Origin: Bisporella sp. PMI_857
Lineage: Eukaryota > Ascomycota > Leotiomycetes > Helotiales > Helotiaceae
Length of the DNA: 64,000 nt
Reading direction: 5' to 3'
Assembly: GCA_021307315.1 (NCBI GenBank)
Contig: JAJSPD010000036.1
Span: forward strand, 429,140 to 493,139
Both the position numbers and the translations under genes were made by a program. Numbering within the stretch: the first letter of the stretch is position 1; each line of letters starts with the position of its first letter. The notes beneath the pieces were generated by a model that did no database searches, was not told where the DNA came from, and saw only the letters and a program-made list of their open reading frames with translations. Below, one piece after another: positions 22,726-34,855 of this stretch.

Positions 22726-25405
22726 GGTTTCAAGTTCCGGACGGGACAAAACGGAGAAGAGGTAAAAAGAGCCAGAAGAATTTATATCATGGCGATTCCC
22801 TCCGCAAGGAATCGTTACCTGAGTCATCCAAATGTTGCATAAGTTAGCTATTCTAAGTAACCGAGGTTGGCGCTTAGTTTTAAAGCGAGGAGTCGGAGCT
22901 GACGAGAAAGGGGCTAGATGAAAGGGCGAGAAAGTAAGCTCAAGGCAGCAGCGATGGATTTTCTGGGGTAAAAGGTCTTGCTGGGAATTGTCCGGTCTCG
23001 GATCTTCCATTACTCTCGACCTTGGCCCGCATCTTGGAAGCCGTAGTTGGAGATTGCAGATCGACCAGAGTCCCTTGAGATGGCGTTTCCGTGACTCTGA
23101 GCGCAATTCAATCTAAATCCAACCCAGACTACACGCTAAATACAATCCTTCATCCGACACAGCCCTCAAATTAAACGACTCTGCTCTCACGGTCACTCCT
23201 TACGGTGTAAAAGTCGAGCCACTCTAGATCTGATTCATACTGATCAAGACGATTTATCGCTGAGATCAACTGAGACGTGACCTGGATTTAGTACGTACTA
23301 TTGCTAGGTACTGTAAAGGAGCTATATTTATACTTAAGTTAGCCAATATCTATACTTTCTTAATTTTCAGATTGGCTATGCCGATCAAGGGTCTTCATTT
23401 GAGGCTCATTCGCTCTGGGCGATAAATTTTCTTGCGGAGCAGGGATGTGACAAAAAAATGTTAGCACAAGATTCCGCAAAGTATAACCACTAAACGCTTT
23501 TTATTGGTATTTGTTATGTTTCACTCGAAACTACTACTTCTACACGTTACTCACTTTTTAGCTTTATCAAATAAGTCTACAGAAGTAACTTTAAAGCAAA
23601 CAAAGATTCTAATTTTATTTCGTGTTTTTGTAACAACTCAAGGCGAACAGGGATTTCGATCCATAGATCTCTGGGAGAAGGACTCAAAAGTACGAACGAC
23701 TGTCAATTATTATAACGAAGAGAACAAGCTACAGATAGAAGAAAGGAAAGAAGGGAGCGCTTCATATACAGAGAACTGGCCAGGCGCAGTGTAAGCGAGT
23801 CGGCCTGTGGTGTCAGGGGCCGAGACCCAGGGGCTATAAGCGAGATAAAGCCAGGGCCGTGACAGCTCAACCTATTAACATAGACGTTTTCGGTATATAA
23901 ATTCGGCTTCTGAAGCCGTCCAGGACCAGCTCATGAGGCGCAACCTAAACTCAGCTGCGTATAATAAAGTATACATTAATACATCAATGAACGAGTTCTC
24001 TTCGATGTCTTGTCCGCTATCCTTAAGCGTCCCTCCGCAAATGGAGGTTTCCGCATGCTGACACATATAAGCCCCTTGCGCGATTTCCGCGTCTCCAATT
24101 CATGTTGATGTCGTTTTGGCTGCTTTGTCTTCCGATTAAAAAATCATTGCACTTGAATAACAGCGAGATAAGCTGAAAACCCATACGAAATTCAAAAAAC
24201 GGATGTTAAGGCAGAAGTCGGCAACTCACCACCACAATTGGGAATGCCTGTAGTAAGCATCGAAACATTATGTCCGAAGAATACCCAGCGGAGTACTTTT
24301 GTTGATGCTGAACAAAAGACGTCGAGAGGCAAATAGCGGTCAGGAAAAACAGGAGTATATTGAGCTAGTGGTGGAACTTCAGATTTCACAGAGGACGTAG
24401 CTGGTCAACCTTATCTGTAGTCGCTCCAATGATATCACCCCTATGTTGTTGCCTAGCTTACTATGTGCACTTTGGTATAACATGACATAATAACCGATCA
24501 TTCATCTGACAGTGGCGTGTCCAGTAAGGGTTGCGATTCAACTATCTTGCACATTCAGCCCTAGAGCCATCTTTGAGTAATTCCTCCGAGACCGGACTAC
24601 TGCTGACTGCCGAAGTACGCACACGAAAATTTAGCGGATCAAAAAGCGATTGGTATCAGGGCGTCTTCGTATTCAATGGATTAATATTACCTGAAGCTAG
24701 CTGCAACAATCGACGAACTGATTACAGCAGAAATATAATGATTAGATTTCACTATAAGTTGTTTCTCAATAACAGTACTTGAGAAGATAACCTGGCACTG
24801 GCCGTTGTCAATGAGTCCAGCTTAGCCGTAAAAACTGACTGTGTCTTTTTAATATCTATCAGTTCTATAACTTATGCAGAACACCTTCCAATATTGCCTA
24901 GAAGTTTGTCAAGTCATCGCAACTAGCTCAGCAATTCTCACCGATTTTTTACGTGTTATGAATGCATTACTCTCCGGTTAAATTCCGATCAGCCATCCGG
25001 AGTCCTTCTGACCCACATATGGCTTCCTGCGAGCGTATTTCCGTACGTTGGTGGAAGAAATCTTATTCAATCTAGTCATGGCGAGGAACTCGGTGCCATT
25101 GTCTGGCCGATGGTGTAGGGCTGAAGAGCTGCCAAGCATCGCACTTAGAGATATTCTAACTTCTGTCTCGTGAGGATAAAACTATCTCATTAGGGTCAAG
25201 CGCGTAATTCTTGACATCGACACTTTCATTGTATAGTTTCCATTAGGTTAGAGTTTAACGGACTCGCTGGATTTAGTGGGTCATGGGGATTTGAATTTGT
25301 TATATATACTGAGAGTTTTTCTTCTGATGGGCAGAGCTTCCATGTTCTATATGATCACTACTTAAATTATTCACAATATTCCAGCTTCTCGCCGATAGCT
25401 TCAAT
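22726..25405. other. Intergenic region with repeats and a possible exon
   Basis: About 23690-23870 is a dispersed repeat sharing a TAAGCGAGTC...GGGCCGAG core with 14440-14640. On the minus strand, 24389-24192 reads through a stretch containing 'YTPVFPDRYLPLDVFC' and meets a GTGAGT donor, so it could be an exon of an unrecognised or decayed gene. A TATATATA box at 25300-25307 lies about 100 bp upstream of the next gene's ATG. Confidence 0.4.
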
Positions 25406-26629
25406 ATGTCTCCAGTTTTTCTGATCCTAATCACTACCTCTCTGTACCTGTTCCACTTTGCAAGCGCAGGCCCCTATGCTGGATCCACGCTCTCAGTCCT
25501 TGTCCCGTTCGAAGAGGCCCAATCCATGACTACCCCGTTCTCTAGCGTATATCACGTTCCCATCCAACTTAGTGATGGCCTCCCGGGGTCCGCCATCAAT
25601 ACAAAGGTTTACCATCCATTCGTAGATACCGGCTCCACTGGCATCATTCTACCGGCAGCCAGTATCCCAGGGTTCACCATCCCCACTGGCCCTGATGCAG
25701 AAAGAGGTTGGCAATACCTCACTAGCAGCAAGATCCTCTACGCCGGCTGGTGGATCGAAAAAGACGTATATTTCAACGTCAACGACCCTGCGCATTCCGT
25801 CGTGAAATCCACCCTCAAGATCCTCGCCGTGACAGAGAAAACAGAACACTGTGACGACTGGGAAAAGAACGGAGACAAAGATACCTGCACGGGAAAATCA
25901 CCCGCTATGTGCCCTACCGCGTGCCCCACCGGTTTTGGAATTCTAGGCATAGGCTTCGCACGCCGTGCTCTAGACCAGCCGCAAGCTTTTCCAGAGAGGA
26001 ACCCCACACTGATGGTTAGCACGATAGGCGGCATAGCTGCGACATGGCCAAATTTCCACAGGGGGTACCAGATCGACCGGTACGGCATTACTCTCGGTTT
26101 GACAGACTTGAACATGGGACCCTTCACCAATGATGAGAAGCCGCATGCCCAGCTCGAGAATCCCTCTTCCGGCTCAGGCCTCCCGGATTGGAACGGCCTC
26201 CCATCTTGTGTAAGCGTCGACGCCAGCCCTTGTGTTCCTATGCCGGTTCTCCTGGATACCGGCATCACGACAAGCTATTTGCACATGCCATACAGCTACT
26301 TCATGGACGGCTCCACGAGAGTAGACTGGGACTTCGACGGAATCATACACAAGACACCGATCACCACGGGATCTACCACATACACACTCGACGCCCATTC
26401 GCACGTGCATATCGATTTCTGGCCACCGCCACCGGCAGGGAACAAGAACGAGGATTTTGACGTGGGTGATGCGGCGACAATTGCGACGGGGGTTACACCG
26501 GATATGGTGTATTTCTATGTGAATAATAATGCGAACAGTTTTCGCGTGAACACAGGAATGCATATTTACCGCAAGTACAAGATTGCGTTTGATTCTGTTT
26601 GGGGGTGGTTTTGGTTTGCGGCAGTGTGA
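25406..26629 (+). CDS. Secreted aspartic-protease-like protein
   Basis: This is a single 407-residue exon. Residues 1-21 form a signal peptide (hydrophobic 'FLILITTSLYLFHFASA', cleavage likely before GPYAG). The pepsin-fold pattern is seen twice: 'FVDTGSTGIILP' near residue 72 and 'VLLDTGITTSYL' near 288, each offering one catalytic aspartate. A cysteine-rich loop ('CDDWEKNGDKDTC...CPTACP') lies between them and may be disulfide-bonded. The length is close to fungal aspartic proteases (about 400), but the sequence is divergent, so substrate and activity are uncertain. It is markedly more GC-rich than its surroundings. A TATA-like box lies about 100 bp upstream. Confidence 0.75.
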   Translation: MSPVFLILITTSLYLFHFASAGPYAGSTLSVLVPFEEAQSMTTPFSSVYHVPIQLSDGLPGSAINTKVYHPFVDTGSTGIILPAASIPGFTIPTGPDAERGWQYLTSSKILYAGWWIEKDVYFNVNDPAHSVVKSTLKILAVTEKTEHCDDWEKNGDKDTCTGKSPAMCPTACPTGFGILGIGFARRALDQPQAFPERNPTLMVSTIGGIAATWPNFHRGYQIDRYGITLGLTDLNMGPFTNDEKPHAQLENPSSGSGLPDWNGLPSCVSVDASPCVPMPVLLDTGITTSYLHMPYSYFMDGSTRVDWDFDGIIHKTPITTGSTTYTLDAHSHVHIDFWPPPPAGNKNEDFDVGDAATIATGVTPDMVYFYVNNNANSFRVNTGMHIYRKYKIAFDSVWGWFWFAAV

Positions 26630-28536
26630 GTGCGATATGTGAAGGACGAAGTAATGTAGTCCGATTGATCTTTGCGCTGAATGGGGTGGCTTTGTGCGAA
26701 TTCGGTCCCAGCATGTTTCTCCGCTCTGCTAGAGAATCACCGAAAGATGGCTTAGTTATTATTTTGGCAAGGTGACAAACAGACGTTGCAGGGAAGGAGA
26801 GAGAAGACGATGGGGTTCTATCGTCTTGGTATACTTTACTTGCACTTTTCTTTTTCATGATCGTTCGTTAGCACCTAATGATTACCTGTTTATTGTTAAT
26901 TCTGCGCTCGTTATCTTATTAAGCTATTCTCCAAGAGCTACGCTAAGAATATGGGAGTGATTTGCTTGCATTACAAGTCCGAGTCCGTGAGGACAGTGTC
27001 AGGGGTGCCGAGGCGGAATGTCACGTGGGAAAATCTCACAGAGAGGCTTTAATCTTGTTGTCGGAAGTGTTGAGATAGATAGAGCGAATGTGTCCCGTTA
27101 GTGCAGCGCAAATAGACCTCGCACTGACTTAGCTGGCTCCAAGACTGGAAGTACCATGCGATAGGTTGGCGAAGGATTGAAGAAGAGATTCGGTACCCTG
27201 CGACGACACAACAAGACTGCTGATGTCTAAGAACTTGCTTTATTAAGTATTGATGACGAAATATGAAATCAAAGTATTCAATAATCGGCGATGGCAGCTT
27301 CAACTCGAAGTGACTAGGTAGAAATTTATTGGTAACGCGTTGTAGGAGGACGGACTGCGGGTCTAGGAGTAATTCCGCGAAGCGGCATCGAAGAGCTCAG
27401 TATTTATTAGCCATATGCAGGATCCTATAGAAGCAGGTCCAAGTTACAAGCAAAGCATATATCCTCGACAAAGAAATCTTGTTCTGCTGTGCTACTGTAT
27501 TTTCTTTTAATAAATTTTATTATTGACAAAAAGCCTAACCTCTACTCTTATTCCTCTTAGTAGCTAAAGCCAAAGGTGAAACTTTTCTTTTGAGGCTGAC
27601 ATGTGAGTCTGTACATCCACAAGCGCTGTGCGTATCTTCTACTTTGCATCACTACTCGCTGGCGATGCAAGCTGAAAGACAAGCCATAAAGAGTTTTGCA
27701 GATATTACCTTCCACTTTGGTAGCTCAAATAAGACATGAGCTGATACGCGCGAATTCCTGTCAGTCTTATGAGGAAGTCAACAGCAGCAACCGGTGAAGT
27801 CGAGGACTCACAATACCTTTTGGGCAACAATTTGATAATCAAGAATTGAAGAAGCGAACAGAACAGTAAGGAACCTGCCAAAAAGCCGCAATATTTTGTG
27901 ATCTCCCATGCCGTTTCCTTGGAGCCACGGTTTGGCTAGTTGTAAACGTAGAAACGATAGATCATGGCAAGCTCAGGGGTCAAACGACCTCTTCCTGCAA
28001 ACCTTACATCGCGGTTCTGATTTCGGGCCGCTCATGCGATAGACAGATCCACCCAACAAACGCTATCTAATCCATGCCAGCATCTGCTACGCCGAGTAGC
28101 TCTTTAAGCGATATAGCGCTTACAGAACTTTCCACCGCCTCTATACTCAACATCGCTTATATCTCGTAATTTGAGTGAAAAGGGAGTCACCATGACGAAT
28201 TAAATCTGTGGCTGAGATGCCTGTGGTCACAATGCATCTCGCTCGCGTTCTATGCAGCATTGACTGCTGATACCAAGCTTTTTTGAGTCGGAAATGGCAG
28301 CCATTATGAAGGTTGGTTGGCTGTTGAACCATTGCTTAGAATTGGGATGCGGGGAGTTACAACGGAATAGGTTTTGGCCAAAAGATAAATGCGACCTTAC
28401 ATTTCATAGGCTGTTGCAAACCGTGAAGTGGAAGGGCCGCGGCAGTATGTGTTATAAAAGGGCATACTACGCTTGACACCCTATGAAGTAGAGATATAAA
28501 GAAATTAAATACTCGGTAGTCTACAGTATGCTATTC
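26630..28536. other. Unassigned intergenic region
   Basis: Nearly 1.9 kb without a recognisable gene. Short open frames (for example 27049-27303 and 28294-28476) have no familiar motif. A TGTCAGGGGTGCCGAGG string near 26998 weakly recalls the start of the TGTCAGGTGCC LTR family but is not followed by the rest of it. Confidence 0.4.
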
Positions 28537-31500
28537 CTATATAAACTTTGTGCCTTCTTTAAATTCAAGAAAGGATAATCTCCCCGATGAGTGACCTAAA
28601 ACAAAAATTCTATTCCGAATAGCTACACAAGTCGGTCGATAATCAGGAGAAAGCCAGAGAAAATTTGTTCCCTCTTCCACTAACCAATCATTTGACAAAT
28701 ATAGAGTATCCACCACTTTGCCGCCTGGTGAGAAGGCGGCTGAGCTGACCATGTTTGAATGGCTTTCGAGCGTCTGTAGTGCCGCTCCAGTCATGGCGTC
28801 CCAGAGCCGCACCGTCTTATCGTCTGATCCAGATACAATAAACCTGCCATCTGGTGAAACAGCCACTGACCTGACTACGTCCGAATGGCCCTTAAACGTC
28901 TGTAATGCCGTTCCTATAACAGCGTCCCAAAGTTGTATTGTTTTATTGTATGATCCAGATACAACAAGCTTGCCGTCTGGCGAGAAAGCTACAGAGTTCG
29001 GTATGCCCGTATAACTTTTGAGCGCCTGCAGTGCCGCTCCAGTCACGGTGTCCCAGAGCCGTACCGTTTTATCAAATGACCCCGATACAACAAGCTTGCT
29101 GTTTGGTGAAAAAGCTACTGAGCTGACCCCGTCTGAGTGGCCTTTTAGCGTTTGTAGTGCCGCTCCAGCCACGGCGTCCCAGAGCCGCACTGTTTTATCA
29201 AATGATCCAGATACAACCAACCTGCCGTCTGGTGAGACGGCCACTGACCTGACTATGTCCAAGTGGCCTTTGAACGTTTGCATTGCAGTTCCTATCACGG
29301 CATCCCAGAGCCGTACTGTCTTATCGAATGATCCAGATACAACAAGCTTGCCATCTGGTGAAAAAGCCACTGAGATAACCTCTTTCGAATGGCCATCGAA
29401 CGTCTGCAGTGCCGCTCCAGTCACGGCATCCCAGAGCCGTACCGTTTTATCAAATGACCCCGATACAACAAGCTTGCCGTCTGGTGAGAAAGCCACCGAG
29501 TTGACCCCGTTCGAATGGCCATCGAACGTTTGCAATGCCGCTCCAGTCACGGCATCCCAGAGCCGTACTGTCTTATCGTCTGATCCAGATACAACAAACT
29601 TGCCGTCTGGTGAGAAAGCCACCGCCCTGAACCCGTCCGAGTTGGCCACGAGCGTCCGTAGTGCCGCTCCAGTCACGGTGTCCCAGAGCCGTACCGTCGC
29701 ATCTAATGATCCAGATACAACAAGCTTGCCGTCTGGTGAGAAAGCTACTGAGTTGACTACATGCGAATGGCCTTCGAACGTCCGTAGTGCCGCTCCCGTG
29801 ACGGCGTCCCAAATTTGTACTGTTCTATCGTCCGATCCAGATACAACAAGTTTGCCATCTGGTGAAAATGCCACCGAGTTGACCACATGCGAATGGCCTT
29901 CGAATGTTTGCAGTGCTGTTCCCGTGGCGGCGTCCCAGAGCTGTACCGTTTTATCGTCTGACCCAGATACAACAAACCTGCCGTCTGGTGAGAAGGCCAC
30001 CGAGTTGACTCCGTTCGAATGGCCTTCGAACGTTTGCAATGCTGCTCCAGTTACAGTGTCCCAGAGCCGTACTGTTTTATCGTCTGATCCAGATACAACA
30101 AGCTTGCCGTCTAGTGAGAAGGCCACTGAAATGACCTCTTTCGAATGGCCTTCAAGTGTCTGTAGCGCTGCTCCAGTGACTGCGTCCCAGAGCCGTACTG
30201 TCTTATCGAATGATCCAGATACAACAAGCTTGCCGTCTGGTGAGAAGGCTACCGAGCTGACCATGCCTGAATGGCCCTCGAGCGCGTGCAGCGCTGCACT
30301 CCAATTGGCTTGCGTTTTCGGTTTCCTCTGGATCCAATCTGGAATACACTTCTCAAATTGTGCCCGAACAATACTCTTCTCCGGGGTGAAGACAAGGGCG
30401 GAGCAGTATATTTGGAGGGGTGCTTGTTCAATCACGGATCGATAATATAAAGCGAATCGCTTTGCATCATGGACAAATGCATGTAGATCACGATTTTTCA
30501 CGGCCTGAGCATAAATTAGGGAAGATTCGCTAAAAATCCTATAAAGAAGGCTTACCAGTATTTGAGCCTCTAAGGTAAGTATCGCATGAATCCCTTCAGA
30601 AGTCTTCCCGATCCAGCCAAGGATTTCAAGCCAGTGAAGGAGATGTGCTTGGAGGAACTGATGGATGTGGTCGTTGTCGTAAAACTGAGCACCGCTTTTC
30701 TGAAGATGCTGAATCCAGTAGAGACATGCATACTGAAGCTGCGGTGGAATACTGTGCTCAATGCGACTGCTCTCGACGCCAGATACAAACACACCAGGGG
30801 TCTTCAGGCCACAGATGTCTTGCTTCAGGAAGGTTGACATAAGCTTTATACAGTTGTTGGCCAACGTCTGATGTGCTTGCTTCTCATCTACCCAGAAGTT
30901 TAGATTCTTGCACCTGTCATTGTTAAGAAGAAAGTCCCGAAATGAAGGGTGGTGGAGACGAAGCGGGCGCTTTTGTTCGTCTGGAACATCTAGGACGGAG
31001 TGCAGATCCTCTAACGTTTGGTCAATGTCCTTCTTCGTGACACTTAGCAGCCTGCTCAAAGAGTATACAGAAAGCGGTGAGAAAAGAACAGCTGTGCTTC
31101 CAAGGATTTGTCTTAGCATGTAATATGACTCTTCTTTCTCCTCGTCTGTGTATTCTGGGGCGATGGAATGCTGGATAACAGTAGTGTAGATTTCGTCGAG
31201 ATGTTTCTCTGGTTCTGTGATAGCGCTGCCACTGCCTTGAAGAATCGTATTTAGTCGCTTTGCTGCGAATCGTTTCCCTTCACGAATAAATCGACAGGCC
31301 GTTGCAGCCCAAATGAACAGCCCATTTGCATTCTGGACCAGACGTTTGATAACCTGTTCGCCTGGCCAGCCAGCTTCCATAAGGCGTTCCCGCCTAATAG
31401 CTTCTAGGTTATAATCTAGGAAAATAAAAATATCGTGGTTTACGATCGCCGGAGATATATTATGAAGCACAAAGTCCTCATGTAGAGCCTTTGGCATACG

Positions 31501-32919
31501 GCAGAAGCCGTGTCGGACTGGAATTTCAGGTCTGCTTGTCAGAAAGACCCGAAGCCGAACCGTCTTCAACTTTCGAGCTTCAGTTAAGAGTAGTAGAATC
31601 ATTCGAATGTCGTCATCACTGTCGCACTCATCAAGGGCATCAACTAAAAGCACATACGATGACGTAGATGAGCTGCTGTTCAGCCTCGATAACGGACGGA
31701 GGATGAGCTGGCGCCACTGGTCGCGAAGAGACCGGCTTGCAATGTCATTTTGCTCTATAACAGCATCAGAAATGAATCGTTGGATTTGCGGTATGTTGCG
31801 CGCAAGCTGCACAGCAAAACTCGTAAAGAGCTTGCCAGCGTGGCCAACATCTCCACCGCCTTTTGAAAAGAAAAAACTGGCTCCAAGACGCTTTTGATCA
31901 TAGTATCTGTGAGCAACAGTGCGCGCAATCGTCGATTTTCCTGTGCCGGCTAAGCCGTTTAGCCAAAAGATGCACCGCTCATCTTGTCCATCAGCCCAGT
32001 CATATATCTCTTGTAGCAAGTCGACTCGAGTGTTAGGAAGGCAAGTAGGTGCGTGTTGTTTGTTGTATGAATTGAACGGCGCATCAGCAGCGGACGGAAG
32101 ACGATTGAGTTCTGAGTTGCAAGTTAGCGCCACTTTTGGTTGCTATGCAGGATGTCAAACCGAAGTTCTGTGCTCACCCTTTGAATATTTATCGATCTCC
32201 TCCCGGAGCCGCATGAACGCATGATCTCTCCCTTCACCATAGATCAAAGGCATATAAACGTTGAATATGCCTAGTAGCGAGTACGCCAGATCTTCTTTGC
32301 GAGTGGTCTCTCGTTTTTCTGCCCATGACATTCGTTCGGTCACGCTAAAATCAGCCAAAGGGCTTCCTCGAAGAGCGTTAACGGGAATTCCTGTTATTTC
32401 GCAGATTTGTGGTTCTAAGAATGCTTTGTTGCCCAGATGCTCCCAGCATTTAGAGAAGAATTCAACCGACGCCGGAGCAATAAGTTCTTGGAGGGTCCAG
32501 CCTCGAGTGAACCATCTGCTTATCCGAAAAGCTGATTCCCAAGGCAGCTGGTGGGACTTGTTGTCAATATCGAAAAACGGCCTCGGAACATCTGATAGAT
32601 AGACGTAGCATTTAGCCGCATTACGATACCAGAGAAACATAGAGTTGATGGCCTCTGTGAGCTCATTGTTGTTAGATTTGTCGATACAGCAAGTGTCCAC
32701 CCAAGAGTATTGCAAGCCGTCACGCTTTGCTTGTTCTCCACAGAACCGTATTTTGGTATAGCCAGCCTTTTCCTTGCCCGTACCATCTATTAGATCTTTA
32801 AAAGTGACTTCCTCCGCTTCCCATGTGTGCGAAAGTATAGCATAATTCTGGGGCATATTATCGTCGAAATATGGGGTTAGGCTGAACTCGCCATCGTTGT
32901 TGTATTCAAGTAGGCGCAT
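28537..32919 (-). CDS. HNWD-type NLR: HET-NACHT-WD40 incompatibility protein
   Basis: Two exons, 32919-32178 and 32111-28537, with a 66-bp intron (GTGAGC...CTCAG), encode 1,438 residues. Residues 1-247 are a HET domain ('AILSHTWEAEEVTF', 'WVDTCCIDKSNNNE', 'WFTRGWTLQELIAP', 'DLAYSLLGIFNVYMPLIYGEG'). A NACHT nucleotide-binding domain follows, with P-loop 'GLAGTGKST' at about 301-308 and Walker B 'LLVDALDECDSDDD'. The C-terminal sensor is 12 full WD40 units of 42 residues plus one degenerate unit, encoded at about 28720-30300. This is the architecture of the Podospora het-d, het-e and het-r family, where WD repeats sense a partner and the HET domain executes cell death. All domains are intact, so it may be functional. 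The nearly identical repeats are prone to unequal exchange and to assembly collapse. Confidence 0.93.
28720..30300 (-). repeat. Array of 12 WD40-encoding 126-bp repeats
   Basis: Each unit encodes a pattern close to 'VAFSPDGKLVVSGS' plus 'KTVRLWDAVTGAALQT'. Units differ mainly at the residues after 'GHS' and at the residue before 'DKT' (Phe, Asp, Leu or Tyr). The unit with 'LVANSDGFRAV' has lost the GH pair, and the last unit is degenerate. The low divergence also keeps the opposite strand open over much of the array. Confidence 0.9.
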
Positions 32920-34059
32920 TGTTCGACCAGTTCGAGAACCCCGACAGGAAGAATGTTAGATGAATATTTAAGTCAACGGGTTGGCATGTATGCGGAGATG
33001 TTGGTTGAGTTAGGCGTAGGGATTAGATCTAAGCCGCTGGCGCTCATATCGACTCAACTGAGGACAGCCTCGCGACGATGGTAGCATAGTTGCGCATGCG
33101 GGTCATGGGTGGCTGTCCGAACTATTCGATGTTGGTGCGCGATTGGACCCATGATAAGTTGTTGTCGCCAATGGCGCTGTCAATAGGGAACTGACACAAT
33201 TCAGAGCTAGAATAGCCACCTTGATTCCTAGTATCTAGGAAAAGCAGCCTACTTGTGTCAGCTCGCTCGTGGCAGAATTGAAATCATGAGAAAGCCAGCT
33301 AGCCCATAATAGCTCTAGCGTCGGGGGGGATCCCAGCATGGGTAATGTGGCTGAGTCCAAGTAGCCCCATTTCCCCAGGTGCGGGGTTTGAGGAGAAGGC
33401 TAGACCTCCTAAAGAGGGATACAAGCCGAGAGACTTCTTCTCGTACTGTCAATTGAGCAGAGTATAGATAATATATCACATCCTTGTATTTTTCTCTGTG
33501 ATATAGGTCCACGTTGAAGACGTTGCCTTGTGGGTGCATTCTTGTCCCTCACGAGGTATGTAATTGATAAGTGAAGGAATCGTCATCATGTCATGAAAGC
33601 TGCCTGAGAGTTGGCTGGGTGCCAGGTGCCGGGGCGGTCCCACGCTTAAACAGAACCGCCGGTTCGTGTTGTTGTCCTTAAGTATAGGACTGGCACTAAC
33701 TCTGACGCGGGCAAGCCAAATTCCATGAAATAAAAGCGGTCTGGTGCGGCCGATGAAAAGACAGCTCCGGATTCAGATCCAAGAGCCTGTAAGTGAAATA
33801 TACCCGGCCTAAGTTTATGAGACTTATCAGGCGCGGCGAGGCACTTGGAAAACTACACCTCGGCAGCATCTTATAATTTTGACATGCTGGCCATTTCAGC
33901 GCAAGCGACTAATAGTCGCTTAAACAGAAGGTGGAAAAATTAAGGGTTGTCACAAAAAAGAAAAAGAGGCGGCTTGAAGAAAGTTCAGTAAAGTAGACGA
34001 AAATTAAGAAAAGTAATCGTACCTTGATCACGCTTAAGGAGAACCTTTGGGATAATAGT
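32920..34059. other. Spacer upstream of the NLR gene
   Basis: This holds the presumed promoter of the HNWD gene. No other gene is recognised; the 74-codon frame at 33315-33539 (minus) has no familiar motif. It ends at the inverted repeat of the AT-rich element. Confidence 0.4.
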
Positions 34060-34189
34060 GCTCGGGGCCGTTTTTTTTTCGCAGGCAGAGATGCCTGGAA
34101 TACAAGGTAAAAAAGTTCAGGTGGGGCACACCCGGTTGCCACCCAAATAATAACCGGTATTGGAATAGAAAAGCTGTTGAAAGCTATTA

Positions 34190-34855
34190 TTTAAGCAGCG
34201 GTGTGGTTTGATTTAAAAGCATTATAGTTTAATTTGAAGCTTTTTGAAACATCGTAACGAGTCGCAAACCGATTAACAACCGGTTTAAATATACAAAGTT
34301 TGCTGAATTGACTTACAAACGGCGGTGTACTTTGATTTTAAAGCATTAAAGTTTGATTTACAGCTTTTTTCAATATAATAACAAGTCGCTAACCGATTGA
34401 CAACCGGTTTAAACACAAATATTAGTTAAACTAACTTTACACGAACGGCGGTATACTTTTGATTTCAAAGCATTAAAGTTTGATTTGCAGTTTTTTGAAC
34501 GGTGTAACAAGTTGAAAACCGATTAACAACCGGTTTTAGTTTACAAAATTGTTAAATTAGTGTACACAAACAGCAGTGTATATTGATTTCAAAGCATTAA
34601 AGTTTAAATAATAGCTTTTATTAAAGCGTAACGAGTTATAAACCGATTATAAACCGGTTTATATATAGTATTGTACTTTGATTTTAAAGTATTAAAAGCA
34701 GATTTAAAGAGTTCTCGAATAGCATAACGAGTCACTAACCGATTATTAGCCGGTTGAAGTATAACGGTATACTTTGATTTCAAAGCATTAAAAGTAGATT
34801 TGAAAAGATTTAAGCAGTTTAACGAGTAACTAACCGATTATTAACCGATTGAAAA
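34190..34855. repeat. Six diverged tandem subterminal repeats
   Basis: Six units of about 95-125 bp follow one another. Each has a TTTGATTT(T/C)AAAGCATTAAA block, then AACRAGT, then CCGATTA, and most also an AACCGGTT (for example 34279, 34403, 34529, 34653). The last two units have lost or altered the final palindrome. I see no matching array at the right end. Confidence 0.75.

Noticed and set aside
29018..30445. A 475-codon open frame antisense to the WD40 array
   Set aside because: Its repeats ('SRTVLSNDPDTTSLPSGEKA') are the reverse reading of the near-identical WD40 units. Low divergence and codon bias keep the opposite frame open; no independent domain is visible.
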